Positions 1 to 8,985 are shown, numbered from the stretch's first letter. The stretch: DNA of 64,000 nt from an uncultured Clostridia bacterium (GCA_934169925.1 CAKPOO010000004.1:73316-137315), one strand, 5' to 3'. Notes: generated from the letters alone by a model not told the origin. Numbers and translations: made by a program.

Positions 1-1
1 T

Positions 2-73
2 GATAAAAAAGATAAAATGATACTTTTTGAAAATAAACTCACTTGTCCAATGAACTCACATTTTAATATTTAA
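2..73 (+). CDS. C-terminal tail of an upstream protein, possibly a LytTR response regulator (partial)
   Basis: An open frame runs from the window edge to a TAA at 71-73 and encodes 23 residues, including ILFENKLTCPMN. It ends 11 bases before the AgrC-like kinase start. The strand of the form I-x-F-E-N-x-x-x-C-P resembles the last part of LytTR DNA-binding domains, and an AgrA-type regulator is the expected partner of the kinase. The fragment is too short to be sure; the family call rests mainly on context. Confidence 0.4.
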   Translation, partial: DKKDKMILFENKLTCPMNSHFNI

Positions 74-84
74 GGAGTTAATTT

Positions 85-1449
85 ATGACCAGCGTTATTA
101 CAAATATTTTTAGTTATTTAATTCAATCGATTGTGAATACACATTTCTTTTTAATTGTTTCAAAAAAAGTTTACAAAAATTATGAAAATAAACATTATAC
201 AAATAAACAAAGAATAATATTTTTCATTTGTATTATTTTTTCTACTAGTTTACTAAGTACAATTTATAATTTAAATATCCAAGTTTTATTACCCTTTAGA
301 GGTGTTTTAATGATAGCATTGACTACTTTAATCTGTAAATTTACATTAGATATAAAGTTAGGATTATCAATAATATTAAGTATATTATCTGCTATTTTCT
401 CAGCTATAATTGAAATGTTTTCTACAATATTTTGTACTGCTATTTTAAGAATGGATGTTAATTTTTTACTAACAACATCTATAGGAAAATTGTCAATTAT
501 GTCTGTTTATGGAATTTTTTCAATGTTATTAATTTTATTAATACAAAAGAAATTAAAGAATTTAAAACTTGATTCATTTACAAATAAATTATCATTAAAA
601 AATTTAGTAATTTTTACTATTAGTTTAGTTTTTTATGTATTTCCCCAAATGTTTTTATTTGTTAGTAATAAATATGAATATCCAATAGCATTTTTAATAC
701 TTAATATGATACAATTTCTACTAATAAATGTATTTTTACTTATATATTTAAATAAAGAACTAAAATATCAAAAATATAAATCAGATTTATTTACATCTGA
801 AGTTCATAATAAAGCTTTAATTGGTATGATTGATGGAGTTAGAACTTTAAAACATGATTATAATAATATTATCCAATCTTTAAACGGATATGTTTTAACT
901 AAACAATATGATAAATTAGAAGAATATGTAAATTCTTTACTTAACGAATGTAATTCTATTAATAACATTGCAAATTTAGATCAAAATATATTTAATGATC
1001 CTGCAATATATGGTGTAGTTGGTTCAAAATACTTTTTGGCAACTGAAAAAAACATTAAATTTGACTTTGATATTTCAATAGATATATCAAGTATTTGCTT
1101 TTCTATGCCAGATTTATCTAGAATATTAGGAATTATTTTAGATAATGCTATTGAAGCTACTTTAAAAACAAATAAAAAATATATCAGATTACAAATGTCT
1201 TATGATACTAGAAAAAATGCTGATGTTATCAAGGTATTCAACACATATGATAATTCTATCCAAATAGATTTAAATGAAATATACAAAAAAGGTGTATCTT
1301 CTAAAAAGATTAAATCAGGTATTGGTTTATGGGAAGTTAAAAAATTAATTTCAAAATCAAATAATTCACAAATTTATGCTACAATAGAAAAAAATAAATT
1401 TGTTCAAAATATAATTATTGAAAAAACAGATGCAAAAAATAAGAAGTGA
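85..1449 (+). CDS. AgrC-like sensor histidine kinase (GHKL)
   Basis: Membrane histidine kinase of the AgrC/quorum-sensing type, 454 aa. About six hydrophobic helices fill residues 1-225, the usual peptide-sensing domain. The cytoplasmic part has an H-box LKHDYNN with the phospho-acceptor His257, an N-box LDNAIEA with Asn354, and a G-box GIGLWEV at about 412-418; this short catalytic core lacking a classic HisKA domain is typical of AgrC (HPK10 class). The start has an AAGGAG site 7 bases upstream. It should phosphorylate the LytTR-type regulator whose tail seems to lie just upstream, in response to the peptide made by the convergent agrD/agrB genes. The convergent arrangement differs from the usual agrBDCA order. 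Ligand specificity cannot be read from sequence. Confidence 0.9.
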   Translation: MTSVITNIFSYLIQSIVNTHFFLIVSKKVYKNYENKHYTNKQRIIFFICIIFSTSLLSTIYNLNIQVLLPFRGVLMIALTTLICKFTLDIKLGLSIILSILSAIFSAIIEMFSTIFCTAILRMDVNFLLTTSIGKLSIMSVYGIFSMLLILLIQKKLKNLKLDSFTNKLSLKNLVIFTISLVFYVFPQMFLFVSNKYEYPIAFLILNMIQFLLINVFLLIYLNKELKYQKYKSDLFTSEVHNKALIGMIDGVRTLKHDYNNIIQSLNGYVLTKQYDKLEEYVNSLLNECNSINNIANLDQNIFNDPAIYGVVGSKYFLATEKNIKFDFDISIDISSICFSMPDLSRILGIILDNAIEATLKTNKKYIRLQMSYDTRKNADVIKVFNTYDNSIQIDLNEIYKKGVSSKKIKSGIGLWEVKKLISKSNNSQIYATIEKNKFVQNIIIEKTDAKNKK

Positions 1450-1476
1450 TTTTATTTCACTTCTTATTTTTTATTC
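1433..1476. terminator. Bidirectional intrinsic terminator between agrC and agrD
   Basis: The inverted repeat AAGAAGTGA / TCACTTCTT with a 7-base loop is flanked by T-runs on the right and A-runs on the left. It can end both the plus-strand kinase message, whose last codons form one arm, and the minus-strand agrBD message. Confidence 0.85.
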
Positions 1477-1484
1477 TTAAAACA

Positions 1485-1598
1485 TTATTTTTCAATTAAT
1501 GTTCTAGGCATTTTTGGTTGATGAAATAACCAATAAACGCAAGCTGTTGTTGAATTTTTTGCATACCCTTCTACTAATTTTTTTAATAATTTTTTCAT
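1485..1598 (-). CDS. agrD: AgrD cyclic autoinducer peptide precursor
   Basis: A 37-aa ORF reading from ATG at 1598 to TAA at 1485, with an AAAGGGGG site upstream. It has the three parts of an AgrD: a basic amphipathic N-terminus (MKKLLKKLVEGYAKNS), a core with one cysteine (TTACVYWLF, Cys20), and an acidic/proline C-terminal tail (HQPKMPRTLIEK). In the family, AgrB cleaves the tail and closes a thiolactone between the cysteine and the new C-terminus. By comparison with clostridial AgrDs, the ring would be CVYWL or CVYWLF; the exact cleavage point is uncertain. It lies downstream of agrB on the same strand. Genes this short are easily missed in annotation. Confidence 0.93.
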   Translation of the reverse strand: MKKLLKKLVEGYAKNSTTACVYWLFHQPKMPRTLIEK

Positions 1599-1630
1599 AC
1601 TCTTTTCCCCCTTTATTCTTTCTAATCATA

Positions 1631-1655
1631 CTAATTACTAAATGACGCTAATTAG
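1631..1655 (-). other. Hairpin in the agrB-agrD spacer
   Basis: CTAATTA and TAATTAG (7 bp) flank an 11-base loop in the 105-bp spacer between agrB and agrD. No T-run follows on the minus strand, so it is not a standard terminator. It could influence processing or differential stability of the agrBD message; this is inference. Confidence 0.4.
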
Positions 1656-1703
1656 TAAACTAAAAATATGTATGATTTATTTATATAAAAAGCTTATAGC
1701 TTA

Positions 1704-2339
1704 TTATATCTTGTTTATGAAATAATCTTTAAATTCTTCTGACTCAATACTTGTTTTACAATGTAACATTTTATAGATTAATTTTGTTGCATTTAAATTT
1801 ATAAGAAATACATTTATCATTACTAAACTTTGTATTTTTATATCTTTAATTACAAAAAAACATAAAATATATACAATACCCAAAGATAAACTAGCAAATA
1901 TTCTTAATTTTTTTCTTTTACTTTCTTTTAAAATAGGTACTTCTTCTGTATCTGCTGGTGCTCTTTTTATTATTATATAACCAGAAAATATAAGATTAAC
2001 TATATAAAAAATATATAATAAATACTGTGGTATAGTTATAAATTTTACTAACAAACATGGAAAAATAAAAAACATAGTTGATAATACTAAACATAAAATA
2101 TTAGTCCTTGCATGTGCTCCTCCAATGAAACTCTTGTATATAAAATTTATAATAATAGAGACTAATAAAAATGGTAATATTTTTAGTAAGTATGAAATAA
2201 TAAATATTACTAAAATTTTTGGTATATCTTCTATTATTCGAGTTACTCCAAAATTCATTATTTCTTTTTGCTCATTACTTACATTTTCTCCTTTATATAA
2301 GTAATTACAAACTATATAATCACTTACTTTTTCTATCAT
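1704..2339 (-). CDS. agrB: AgrB peptide-processing membrane endopeptidase
   Basis: Membrane cysteine protease that matures and exports the AgrD peptide. Counted from the upstream GTG, the catalytic pair is His79 in GGAHAR and Cys86, seven residues apart exactly as in Staphylococcus aureus AgrB (His77/Cys84). Several hydrophobic helices follow, and the length of about 211 aa fits the family. An in-frame GTG at 2348 overlaps the probable Shine-Dalgarno GGTGG; the ATG at 2339 (MIEKVSDYI) has that site 5 bases upstream and is preferred. agrD follows 105 bases downstream on the same strand. Confidence 0.95.
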   Translation of the reverse strand: MIEKVSDYIVCNYLYKGENVSNEQKEIMNFGVTRIIEDIPKILVIFIISYLLKILPFLLVSIIINFIYKSFIGGAHARTNILCLVLSTMFFIFPCLLVKFITIPQYLLYIFYIVNLIFSGYIIIKRAPADTEEVPILKESKRKKLRIFASLSLGIVYILCFFVIKDIKIQSLVMINVFLINLNATKLIYKMLHCKTSIESEEFKDYFINKI

Positions 2340-2356
2340 TCCTACCACCGTAAATA

Positions 2357-2423
2357 ATTATATATCAAAAATTTTTCACTTCTTATTTTTTAATTTGAAT
2401 TGTATTTCTTACTATTTGAATTG
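2357..2423 (-). promoter_or_regulatory. agrB promoter region with direct repeat (candidate LytTR box)
   Basis: A TATAAT hexamer (minus strand, 2357-2362) lies upstream of agrB with no good -35 at the expected spacing (TAAGAA). Just beyond are two identical 10-mers, CAATTCAAAT on the minus strand, at 2393-2402 and 2414-2423, 21 bp apart start to start. LytTR regulators such as AgrA bind direct repeats about two helical turns apart next to weak -35 boxes, so this is a plausible autoactivation site. The repeat and spacing are seen directly; binding is inferred. Confidence 0.55.
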
Positions 2424-2460
2424 ATTATTTTTTTCATTCAAATAAAAAAATTATACTTTT

Positions 2461-2498
2461 AAATAAAAAAAGAAAAGTACCACCTAAATGATACTCTT
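2461..2498 (-). terminator. Terminator of the VanY-like gene
   Basis: On the minus strand AAGAGTA pairs with TACTTTT (one G-T wobble) across a 12-base loop and is followed by CTTTTTTTATTT, 16 bases after the stop codon. Confidence 0.75.
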
Positions 2499-2513
2499 CT
2501 TATATATTTTTTA

Positions 2514-4121
2514 TTATTGTATATTTAAAAATTCTTCTAAACAAAGTCCTGATTTTGTAACTTCTTGTGCCTTTTTTGTACCTAAATACCTAATATGCCA
2601 AGGTTCATAAATATACCCTGTTATATTTTCTTTTCCTTTTACGTACCTTATAATAAATCCAAATCTATCACAATTTTTCGCTAACCATTTTCCCTCTTTT
2701 GTATCTGCAAAATTTTCTTCAATTGAACATATATCAAATGCAAGTCCTGTTTGATGTTCAGATGTACCAGGCTTTGCTGATATTACACTTGCATAATCTT
2801 CACCGTAAAGTTTAACATACTTTTGATATAGGCCCGCTTGAAGTGAATATGACCTATACGAAGATATTATATTTAAATTTATCCCCTCATTTGCTGCTGC
2901 AACTTTCATATCATTAAATGCCATAAGCGCTGTTTGATTTACACCGGGTGCAAAATCAGCAGGCAAATAATATTTTTTATTTGCAACTAATATTCCATCA
3001 ACATATGTAATACCTGGAAAGTTATATTTTTCTGGGGCTGGATAAACTTTTTCATTACTAACAGATATAACTTTTGAAATTATAGGTTCACTTTTTGTTT
3101 TTACAGTTATATTACAAGTTCCTGCTGTGTGTAATGTAATTTTCCCATCTTCTACAGTTGCAATATTTTCATTATCGCTACTCCATTCAAGTTCTGTATT
3201 TGATGCATTTTCTGGTATAGGCGTTGCTTTTATTGTTACACTTTGACCAGGAGTTAATATAACAGAATTAGAACTTAATAAAATATCAGATACTACTTCG
3301 TTAATTTTTAAATCTATATTTTTTTCAATACTACCATTAGATAAAGTAATTACAGTATCTCCTGCTTGTTTACTAGATATTTTATTTCCATTAATATCAA
3401 CTATATTAGAACTTGAAATGCAAGTAATAGCTACATCTGTTGCATTTTCTGGATATAGTTTATAATTTAATTCTAACTCTTGCAATTTATTCATAACTAA
3501 TTTATCATTTTCCACAGTTATATCTTTTAATGGAATATATGTAATAACAAAATATGCCTCATCAACAGTGATATCAACATTTACTTTAACTTTACCGTTA
3601 TCTACTTCTGCAGATTTTTGATATAAATTTAAATTTCCATTTTCATATTTGTATATATCAACGTTTTTCTTTTCACGCAAGTACTCTGGTAAAATAACTG
3701 TAATATTTTCAGTTATATATTTACTTGTATTTTTACCAAGTTTAAGTACGTACGAATTAATTTTTTCACCATTAAATTCAAATTCTTTATCATAATTTTC
3801 TATATCAATATAATTAAAGTTATTAATTTTATTAATAACATACTCATACTTATCGTTGTAGATTATGTATTTCTTATCGCCTTCGTTTATTATCTTTTTA
3901 TTTTTGTTATCAAGTACTAATATTTTAGTATTATTATTAAGAAATATTTTTCCATCTTGTGAACTTCTTAATTTATTATTAAATCTTATATTAAATACCA
4001 AAAAATACGTTGTAATTGTCAAAATTAAGCAAAGAATAACCAATAGTACTATTGTTACTATCTTTTTATTTCTTTTTACTTTATTTTCTTTTTTAGCATC
4101 TTTGTGATCTTCTTTTTCCAT
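2514..4121 (-). CDS. Membrane-anchored VanY-type D-alanyl-D-alanine carboxypeptidase with Ig-like domains
   Basis: Zinc carboxypeptidase that would trim the terminal D-Ala of peptidoglycan stem peptides at the cell surface. From the N-terminus: a charged cytoplasmic segment, one membrane helix at about 25-47, a variable extracellular region, one or two Big_2-type Ig-like domains at about 205-355 (the second begins ILLSSNSVILTPGQSV), then a VanY/LD-carboxypeptidase domain at about 365-535. That domain holds the family motifs SSYRSY, SEHQTGLAFD and EPWHIRYLG, which supply the zinc ligands and catalytic residues. Upstream in-frame starts (TTG at 4133, ATG at 4127) exist; the ATG at 4121 is preferred. 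It stands alone with its own promoter and terminator. Nothing links it to vancomycin resistance here, since no vanHAX genes are nearby. Confidence 0.9.
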   Translation of the reverse strand: MEKEDHKDAKKENKVKRNKKIVTIVLLVILCLILTITTYFLVFNIRFNNKLRSSQDGKIFLNNNTKILVLDNKNKKIINEGDKKYIIYNDKYEYVINKINNFNYIDIENYDKEFEFNGEKINSYVLKLGKNTSKYITENITVILPEYLREKKNVDIYKYENGNLNLYQKSAEVDNGKVKVNVDITVDEAYFVITYIPLKDITVENDKLVMNKLQELELNYKLYPENATDVAITCISSSNIVDINGNKISSKQAGDTVITLSNGSIEKNIDLKINEVVSDILLSSNSVILTPGQSVTIKATPIPENASNTELEWSSDNENIATVEDGKITLHTAGTCNITVKTKSEPIISKVISVSNEKVYPAPEKYNFPGITYVDGILVANKKYYLPADFAPGVNQTALMAFNDMKVAAANEGINLNIISSYRSYSLQAGLYQKYVKLYGEDYASVISAKPGTSEHQTGLAFDICSIEENFADTKEGKWLAKNCDRFGFIIRYVKGKENITGYIYEPWHIRYLGTKKAQEVTKSGLCLEEFLNIQ

Positions 4122-4150
4122 AACCATCACCAACTACATTTTACTACAGT

Positions 4151-4179
4151 ATTTTACAAAAATCAAATATATATTACAA
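4151..4179 (-). promoter_or_regulatory. SigA-type promoter for the VanY-like gene
   Basis: Minus strand TTGTAA (4174-4179), 17-bp spacer, TAAAAT (4151-4156). An overlapping TTGATT/TAAAAT pair lies closer to the gene and is an alternative. Confidence 0.55.
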
Positions 4180-4193
4180 AACTCAGCAATTAG

Positions 4194-4227
4194 ACAAAAA
4201 AATAACACCCATATGGATGTTATTTTT
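4194..4227 (-). terminator. Terminator of the S10-SecY ribosomal operon
   Basis: On the minus strand AATAACATCC and GGTGTTATT form a strong stem around ATAT, followed by TTTTTTTG. It lies directly after the secY stop codon, so the operon ends at secY rather than running on into adk and map. Confidence 0.88.
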
Positions 4228-4235
4228 AAAACAAA

Positions 4236-5546
4236 CTAATTTAAAAATCCTTTGTAATTTCTGCTTACCATTTGTGTTTCTAAGTTCTTTAATATTTCTA
4301 GTGCAACACTTACTACGATAAGTACTGATGTACCACCAAATGAAATTGAAAGTGTTGTAGCACCTTGTAACAATACAGGTAATACTGCAATTAATGCTAA
4401 GAATAATGCACCAAAAGCAGTTATACTTTTTAATACTTTAGAAATATATTCAGATGTATTTTTACCAGCTCTAATTCCTGGTATAAATCCACCATTTTTC
4501 TTTAATTGATTTGCTATTTCTACTGGATTAACCATAAATGTTGTATATACGAAAGTAAATGCAACGATTAATCCCATGTATATTAAAGCATATGCTAGTA
4601 AATAATACCATGCATTACCTTGAGATGCTGTAAATACTTTGTATACACCTCCCCAGAACCCTGTTGGATTTCCACCACTACAAAGTGAAATAATTGTACT
4701 TGGGAACATCATAAATGACATAGCAAATATTATTGGCATAACGCCTGCCATTGCAACTTTTATTGGAATGTGAGTGTTTTGACCACCATACATTTTTCTT
4801 CCAACAACACGTTTTGCATAATTTACTGGTATTTTACGTTCAGCTTGTTGAACATAAATTACACCTGCAATTATAACAATAATAGCAAGTACAAGAGCAA
4901 TAACAACTAAAACATTAGTTATACCGCCACTTGCAAAACTAAATAGTGCAGTTGCACCACTTGGAATACGTGATATTATACCTATGAATACAATTATTGA
5001 AATACCATTTCCAACACCATATTCAGTTATTTTATCACCAAACCAAGTAAGTAGAGCAGTTCCTGCCATAAGAGATCCTATAAACAAGAACACACCTAAT
5101 ACTTTTCCAGCACCAAAAGTTAAATAAGGTAATAAATATGCTTTATATGTTAAATATAATCCTAAAGCTTCTATAAAAGCAAAAGCAATAGTTAAATATT
5201 TAGTATATTTAGCAATTCTTTTTCTACCTTCTTCTCCTTCTTTAGCAAGTCTTTCAAGACTTGGTATTACAACTTGTAAAAGATTTAATACAATTGATGC
5301 TGTAATGTAAGGACCTATTGTCATAGCAAATATTGATAATCTACTAAAAGATCCACCAGATATTAAATTAATTGTTCCAACTAAACCATTTGATGCTGCT
5401 CCAACTTGCTCCATAAATAGAGTTTTGTTAATACCTGGAACAGTAATAAATGATCCTAATCTAAATAAAAGTATTAAAAATAAAGTAATTAATACCTTTT
5501 TTCTCATTTCTTTATCGGCGAAAATGTTCTTGAAGGTTTGTAGCAT
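4236..5546 (-). CDS. secY: Preprotein translocase subunit SecY
   Basis: Channel-forming subunit of the Sec translocon, 436 aa, ten membrane helices. Visible family features are the plug-region start GTINLISGGSFSRLSIFAMTI, the cytoplasmic loop with RRIPVNYAKR-type sequence (here RKIPVNYAKRVVGRKMYGGQ), and the conserved GFIPGIRAGKNTSEYI stretch. It starts 2 bases past the rplO stop with a GAGGTGA ribosome site inside the rplO end, implying translational coupling. Unlike most Firmicutes, adk, map and infA do not follow; a terminator does. Confidence 0.98.
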   Translation of the reverse strand: MLQTFKNIFADKEMRKKVLITLFLILLFRLGSFITVPGINKTLFMEQVGAASNGLVGTINLISGGSFSRLSIFAMTIGPYITASIVLNLLQVVIPSLERLAKEGEEGRKRIAKYTKYLTIAFAFIEALGLYLTYKAYLLPYLTFGAGKVLGVFLFIGSLMAGTALLTWFGDKITEYGVGNGISIIVFIGIISRIPSGATALFSFASGGITNVLVVIALVLAIIVIIAGVIYVQQAERKIPVNYAKRVVGRKMYGGQNTHIPIKVAMAGVMPIIFAMSFMMFPSTIISLCSGGNPTGFWGGVYKVFTASQGNAWYYLLAYALIYMGLIVAFTFVYTTFMVNPVEIANQLKKNGGFIPGIRAGKNTSEYISKVLKSITAFGALFLALIAVLPVLLQGATTLSISFGGTSVLIVVSVALEILKNLETQMVSRNYKGFLN

Positions 5547-5547
5547 A

Positions 5548-5988
5548 CTACTTCACCTCTATCTTTCCACCTGCAGCTGTAATTTTTTCTTCAGCAGATT
5601 TAGAGAATTTTTTAGCTTCAACAGTTAATTTTTTAGTTAGATTTCCGTTACCTAAAACTTTTAATCCATCTAATTCTTTACTTACTAAGCCTTTTTCCAT
5701 TAATAAATCAATTGTTACAACTGTATCATTGTCAAACATTTCTAAATCAGAAACGTTAACACATGCATATTCAACTGCAAAATGATTTTTAAATCCTCTT
5801 TTAGGAATTCTTCTATATAAAGGTGTTTGGCCTCCTTCAAAGCCTCTTCTGATTTTTCCACCAGTTCTAGCTTTTTGACCTTTATGACCTTTTCCTGCTG
5901 TTTTACCTAAACCACTACCTGTTCCTCTACCAACTCTTGTAGCTTTAGTAGTAGCTCCATATGCTGGACCTAAATCATGCATTTTCAT
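5548..5988 (-). CDS. rplO: 50S ribosomal protein L15
   Basis: Large-subunit protein, 146 aa. The glycine/arginine-rich N-terminus ([19 protein letters not shown]) and [18 protein letters not shown] are the L15 signatures. Position between rpsE and secY is canonical except that rpmD (L30) is absent from between rpsE and rplO; L30 is missing in a number of bacteria. Confidence 0.98.
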   Translation of the reverse strand: MKMHDLGPAYGATTKATRVGRGTGSGLGKTAGKGHKGQKARTGGKIRRGFEGGQTPLYRRIPKRGFKNHFAVEYACVNVSDLEMFDNDTVVTIDLLMEKGLVSKELDGLKVLGNGNLTKKLTVEAKKFSKSAEEKITAAGGKIEVK

Positions 5989-6024
5989 AATTTGAAGTCT
6001 CCTCCTCTCTATTTTAAGTATATA

Positions 6025-6516
6025 TTATTTTAAAATTTCTTCTACTGTTTTTCCTCTTAAAGCTGCAACTTCTTCAGGTGTTCTCATAGCTTTTAATGCT
6101 TTAATTGTTGCATAAACAACATTTCTGCTGTTACGAGAGCCTAAAGTTTTTGCTGTAACATTTTTAACACCTACTAGTTCAAGAACTGGTCTTACAGCAC
6201 CACCTGCGATAACACCTGTACCTTCAACTGCTGGTTTTAATATTACTTTTGATGATCCAAAATTAGTAGTGTATTCATGTGGTAAAGTTCCATTAACGAT
6301 TGAAACTTTTACTAAATTTTTTCTTGCATCTTCAGTTGCTTTTTTTATAGCTTCTGGAACTTCTGAAGATTTACCAGTTCCAACACCAATAGATCCTTTT
6401 CCGTCTCCAACAACAACCATTACGCTAAATCTAAAAGTTCTACCACCTTTAACAACTTTTGCAACTCTTTTTACACTAACAACTTTTTCTTTTAATTCTT
6501 GTTTGTTTTCAGTCAT
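6025..6516 (-). CDS. rpsE: 30S ribosomal protein S5
   Basis: Small-subunit protein, 163 aa, with the S5 double-stranded-RNA-binding N-terminal fold ([21 protein letters not shown]) and C-terminal S5 domain ([19 protein letters not shown]). Involved in decoding fidelity. Preceded by AAAGGAG and co-directional with its neighbours in the spc part of the operon. Confidence 0.98.
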   Translation of the reverse strand: MTENKQELKEKVVSVKRVAKVVKGGRTFRFSVMVVVGDGKGSIGVGTGKSSEVPEAIKKATEDARKNLVKVSIVNGTLPHEYTTNFGSSKVILKPAVEGTGVIAGGAVRPVLELVGVKNVTAKTLGSRNSRNVVYATIKALKAMRTPEEVAALRGKTVEEILK

Positions 6517-6537
6517 TTTATTGGTTACTCCTTTCTA

Positions 6538-6897
6538 CTAGAATTTAAGACCTGCTTCTCTTGCAGATTCTGCTAAAGCTTTTACTTTTCCGTGATATAA
6601 ATATCCATTTCTATCAAATACTACTGTATCTATTTTATTTTCAATAGCACGTTTTGCAACTAATGCACCAACTTCTTTAGCTGCTTCTATATTAGAAGCT
6701 TTTGTTTTAACTTCTTTATCTAAAGTTGAAGCTTGTACTAAAGTAACTTGTTTTTCATCATCAATAATTTGTGCATATATGTTATTTAAACTTCTAAATA
6801 CACATAATCTTGGTCTTATAGAAGTTCCTTTAACTGTTGCTCTAACTCTTTTTTGTCTAGTAGATCTTGCAACGTTTTTGCTTACTTTTTTGATCAT
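6538..6897 (-). CDS. rplR: 50S ribosomal protein L18
   Basis: 5S-rRNA-binding protein, 119 aa. The basic start, [23 protein letters not shown] and the ending [11 protein letters not shown] are typical L18. Strong AAGGAGGG ribosome site upstream. Confidence 0.98.
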   Translation of the reverse strand: MIKKVSKNVARSTRQKRVRATVKGTSIRPRLCVFRSLNNIYAQIIDDEKQVTLVQASTLDKEVKTKASNIEAAKEVGALVAKRAIENKIDTVVFDRNGYLYHGKVKALAESAREAGLKF

Positions 6898-6924
6898 GTA
6901 AGTTTCCCTCCTTTTATTTTAGGT

Positions 6925-7461
6925 TTACTTTTTACCGCCAGCTTTACCTTCTTTTCTTCTTATATGTTCGCCAACGTATTTAATACCTTTACCCTTATAT
7001 GGTTCTGGTAATCTATATTCTCTAATATTTGCAGCAACTTGACCAACTAATTGTTTGTCAATACCTTTTACAATAATAGAGTTTTGTGATGGTACATCAA
7101 TAGTTATTCCTTCAGGAGCTTCTACTTCAACTGGGTGAGAGAAACCTAAAGTTAATACTAATTTATTACCTTGTTTTTGTGCTCTATATCCAACACCATT
7201 GATTTCTAATGCTTTTTCAAAGCCATCAGTTACACCAACAATCATGTTATGAATTAAAGTTCTTGTTAAGCCATGAATGTTAGAAGCTTTTTCGTTTACT
7301 AAAGAAACAATTATTTTTCCATCTTCATTTTTGATTTCTACATCTTTTAAAAATTCTTGAGTTAGAGTTCCTTTTGGTCCTTTAACTGTAACTTTTGTTC
7401 CATCTATTGTAACTTCAACGCCTTGTGGTATTGTAATAGGGTTTTTACCTATTCTTGACAT
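6925..7461 (-). CDS. rplF: 50S ribosomal protein L6
   Basis: Two-domain L6, 178 aa, starting [15 protein letters not shown] and ending with the conserved [22 protein letters not shown]. It binds 23S rRNA near the factor-binding centre. Confidence 0.98.
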   Translation of the reverse strand: MSRIGKNPITIPQGVEVTIDGTKVTVKGPKGTLTQEFLKDVEIKNEDGKIIVSLVNEKASNIHGLTRTLIHNMIVGVTDGFEKALEINGVGYRAQKQGNKLVLTLGFSHPVEVEAPEGITIDVPSQNSIIVKGIDKQLVGQVAANIREYRLPEPYKGKGIKYVGEHIRRKEGKAGGKK

Positions 7462-7485
7462 GGTACTTCCTCCCTTTCTATAAAA

Positions 7486-7875
7486 TTACCATATATATGC
7501 TAATACTTCGCCTGCAACATTTTGTTTTCTAGCTTCTTTATCAGTCATAACGCCTTTAGAAGTAGAGATTATTGCAATACCTAATCCATTAAGAACTCTA
7601 GGTAATTCTTCAACACTTGCATATATTCTAAGTCCTGGTTTACTAATTCTTTTTAAACCTTGGATAACTCTTGTTTTGTTTTGATATTTCAAAGCTAATC
7701 TGATTGTTTGGTGATTTCCATCTTGTAAAATATCTTTAGATTCTACAAAACCTTCAGAAACCAATATATCAGCTATTGAATTTTTAACTTTTGAATAAGG
7801 AATATCAACGCTTGCTTTTCTTTGAGCGTTAGCATTTCTTATTCTTGTTAACATGTCTGAAATTGGATCGTTCAT
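7486..7875 (-). CDS. rpsH: 30S ribosomal protein S8
   Basis: S8, 129 aa, with the N-terminal [15 protein letters not shown] and the C-terminal [20 protein letters not shown] signature. It binds the central domain of 16S rRNA and in many bacteria regulates the spc operon by binding its own message. Confidence 0.98.
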   Translation of the reverse strand: MNDPISDMLTRIRNANAQRKASVDIPYSKVKNSIADILVSEGFVESKDILQDGNHQTIRLALKYQNKTRVIQGLKRISKPGLRIYASVEELPRVLNGLGIAIISTSKGVMTDKEARKQNVAGEVLAYIW

Positions 7876-7890
7876 TTTTTACCTCCTTCT

Positions 7891-8076
7891 TTACCAGCTT
7901 GCTTTTTTAACTCCTGGTATTTCTCCTTGATATGCTAATTTTCTAAAGCATAGACGGCATATTCCATATTTTCTCATGTAAGAGTGTGGTCTACCACATA
8001 TTTTACATCTATTATAATATCTTGTGCTAAACTTTGGTTCTCTTTGTTGTTTAGCTATCATAGATTTTTTTGCCAT
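7891..8076 (-). CDS. rpsN: 30S ribosomal protein S14, zinc-binding type Z
   Basis: Short S14 of 61 aa with two CxxC pairs ([21 protein letters not shown]) that bind zinc, ending [11 protein letters not shown]. This C+ form is the usual one in Firmicutes and needs zinc, in contrast to the longer zinc-free paralogue. Confidence 0.98.
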   Translation of the reverse strand: MAKKSMIAKQQREPKFSTRYYNRCKICGRPHSYMRKYGICRLCFRKLAYQGEIPGVKKASW

Positions 8077-8088
8077 GTTCTATCCTCC

Positions 8089-8631
8089 TTACTTTTGATG
8101 TTCGAATGGCATTCCTAGCATTTCTAATAATGCATAAGCTTCTTCGTTAGTATTTGCAGTTGTTACAAATATAACATCCATTCCTCTAACTTTGTCTATT
8201 TTATCATATTCAATTTCTGGGAAAATTAATTGTTCTTTTACACCCATAGAGTAATTTCCTCTACCGTCAAAAGATTTTGGATTAACACCTTTAAAATCTC
8301 TAACGTGTGGAAGTGCTACATTAACAAATTTAGTTAAGAAATCGTACATTTTATCAGCTCTTAAAGTAACTTTACAACCTAAATCCATACCTTCTCTAAC
8401 TTTAAATGCAGCTATTGATTTTTTAGCTTTAGTAACAATTGGTTTTTGACCTGTTATTAATTCTAAATCTCTCATAGCATTTTCTAATGCTTTTGAATTT
8501 TCTTTTATATCAGAAACACCCATATTTATAACGATTTTTTCTAATTTTGGAACTGCCATTATAGACTTATATCCAAATTTATCTTTTAAAGCAGGTCTAA
8601 TTTCTGATTCATATTTTTCTTTAAGGTTCAT
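8089..8631 (-). CDS. rplE: 50S ribosomal protein L5
   Basis: 5S-rRNA-binding protein, 180 aa. It shows the L5 N-terminal region ([13 protein letters not shown]), the [20 protein letters not shown] segment and [21 protein letters not shown]. Confidence 0.98.
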   Translation of the reverse strand: MNLKEKYESEIRPALKDKFGYKSIMAVPKLEKIVINMGVSDIKENSKALENAMRDLELITGQKPIVTKAKKSIAAFKVREGMDLGCKVTLRADKMYDFLTKFVNVALPHVRDFKGVNPKSFDGRGNYSMGVKEQLIFPEIEYDKIDKVRGMDVIFVTTANTNEEAYALLEMLGMPFEHQK

Positions 8632-8647
8632 TTATTTTTTCCCTCCT

Positions 8648-8968
8648 TTACTTTTCTTCTTGACATTTCTTGCAGAATCTTGCTTTTGTACCATCTTCTG
8701 CTACTTTTATTCCTAATTTAACACCTTTACCGCATTTATCACAGTAATAATTTACTTTAGATGCGTCTAGTGCTGCTTCTTTCTTTATAATTCCAGATTC
8801 TTGTCCTTGTTTTCTAGCTTTTACATGCATAGTTCTTACATTGATTCCTTTAACGATAACTTTAGCATTTTTTCTATCAATTTTTATTATTTCGCCTTTT
8901 TTACCTTTTTCAGAACCTGAGTTAACTACTACTGTATCGCCAACTTTAAGTTTCATTTTTGCTACCAC
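8648..8968 (-). CDS. rplX: 50S ribosomal protein L24 with zinc-ribbon C-terminus
   Basis: L24 initiates 50S assembly. It has an N-terminal KOW motif (KLKVGDTVVVNSGSEKGKKGEI). Near the end are two CxxC pairs (YYCDKCGKG and FCKKCQEEK) that form a zinc-ribbon-like tail, seen in many clostridial L24s but not in Bacillus. The GGAGGTG ribosome site lies 7 bases before a GTG at 8968, which is preferred over the TTG at 8983 that would place the site inside the gene; the next ATG (MKLKVG) is 18 bases from it. Confidence 0.95.
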   Translation of the reverse strand: MVAKMKLKVGDTVVVNSGSEKGKKGEIIKIDRKNAKVIVKGINVRTMHVKARKQGQESGIIKKEAALDASKVNYYCDKCGKGVKLGIKVAEDGTKARFCKKCQEEK

Positions 8969-8985
8969 TTCATTCACCTCCAAGA

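Noticed and set aside
2514..4121. Vancomycin resistance gene cluster
   Set aside because: Only a VanY-type carboxypeptidase fused to Ig-like domains is present, with no vanR/S/H/A/X; the VanW protein 31 kb away belongs to a common wall-protein family.
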